Shown one piece after another: positions 63,850-64,000 of a stretch of 64,000 bases of DNA (position 1 is its first letter; each line of letters begins with the position of its first letter). The notes under the pieces are model-generated. The model was not told the origin of the DNA. It made no database searches and worked only from the letters and a program-made list of their open reading frames with translations. This DNA comes from Heterohyrax brucei (lineage: Eukaryota > Chordata > Mammalia > Hyracoidea > Procaviidae): the NCBI GenBank assembly GCA_028571685.1, contig CM053143.1, positions 139,968,829 to 140,032,828 on the forward strand, in the 5' to 3' direction. The position numbers were made by a program, and so were the translations under genes.

Positions 63850-64000
63850 GATGGTTCTTATTTCTCTCGAATATATTCACTAGGCTGAAATCCTTATGGA
63901 AAAATGTTGCCAGATCTCTTCTCCTGGGGAGCCACTGGTAAGTTCGACCTATTGACCTTTCAGTTAGTAGCTGAGCACTTAACCATGGCACCTCTTTGGG
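63850..64000 (-). mobile_element. AfroSINE-type SINE, antisense, running to the window edge
   Basis: 'actaggctgaaatccttatg', 'tcctggggagccactggtaa', 'cctttcagttagtagctgag' and 'cacttaaccatggcacctct'. Confidence 0.8.

Noticed and set aside
1..64000. CRISPR array, toxin-antitoxin, phage or operon structure
   Set aside because: Direct repeats are dispersed mammalian SINEs without regular spacers; there are no ribosome binding sites or dense coding. The DNA is clearly vertebrate.

Overview
The window looks like mammalian noncoding DNA from an afrotherian, most likely an elephant or a close relative. I infer this from repeat content, recognised from memory rather than by a search. The commonest repeat, roughly fifty pieces, is a tRNA-headed SINE of the AfroSINE type: a head with an A box, a B box reading like GTTCGAATCC, and a tail with the 'ATGAGTCGGAATCGACTC' motif. 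Beside it are many copies of the RTE/BovB-type LINE of elephants, L1 copies with an elephant-type 3' UTR, and MaLR-like LTRs. Older MIR, L2, L1M, MLT1 and DNA-transposon relics are shared with other placentals. I see no prokaryotic operon, CRISPR array or working RNA gene, and no open reading frame that is convincingly a full protein-coding gene.

Layout. 1-9.6 kb: an apparently unique stretch, then an old L2 cut into four pieces, SINEs, an LTR remnant, a palindromic mariner copy and MLT1-type LTR remnants. 9.67-14.9 kb: one antisense RTE split by an antisense L1 with a matching target-site duplication. 15-25 kb: SINEs, MIRs, a solo LTR with perfect 5-bp duplications, an MLT1 LTR, and one splice-flanked candidate exon on the minus strand (25143-25251). 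25.9-28.1 kb: an internally deleted RTE derivative and a sense RTE body. 30.7-33.6 kb: two large imperfect inverted repeats. 34.65-35.44 kb: a probable processed retrocopy on the minus strand with AATAAA and poly(A). 35.5-44.4 kb: SINE/MIR/L1 relics with two fairly repeat-free islands. 44.8-48.8 kb: an old LTR holding an RTE, two SINEs and a younger LTR. 51.6-57.2 kb: an RTE with a twin-priming (5'-inverted) structure, later split by a 3.1-kb L1. 58-64 kb: SINE-in-SINE and RTE-in-MIR nests, another L1, and a mariner copy invaded by an LTR.

How it works together: the L1 and RTE copies are the likely sources of reverse transcriptase for the SINEs, but every copy here is truncated, interrupted or carries stops, so none should be active. 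The window is best read as an intergenic or intronic archive of retrotransposition. Nothing here looks like a new biological system. The most informative items are the twin-primed RTE with a duplicated junction, the reconstructable nests, the two inverted repeats, the palindromic mariner, the tRNA-Gly-headed SINE, the retrocopy and the candidate exon. Repeat boundaries are by eye and may be off by 5-20 bases.
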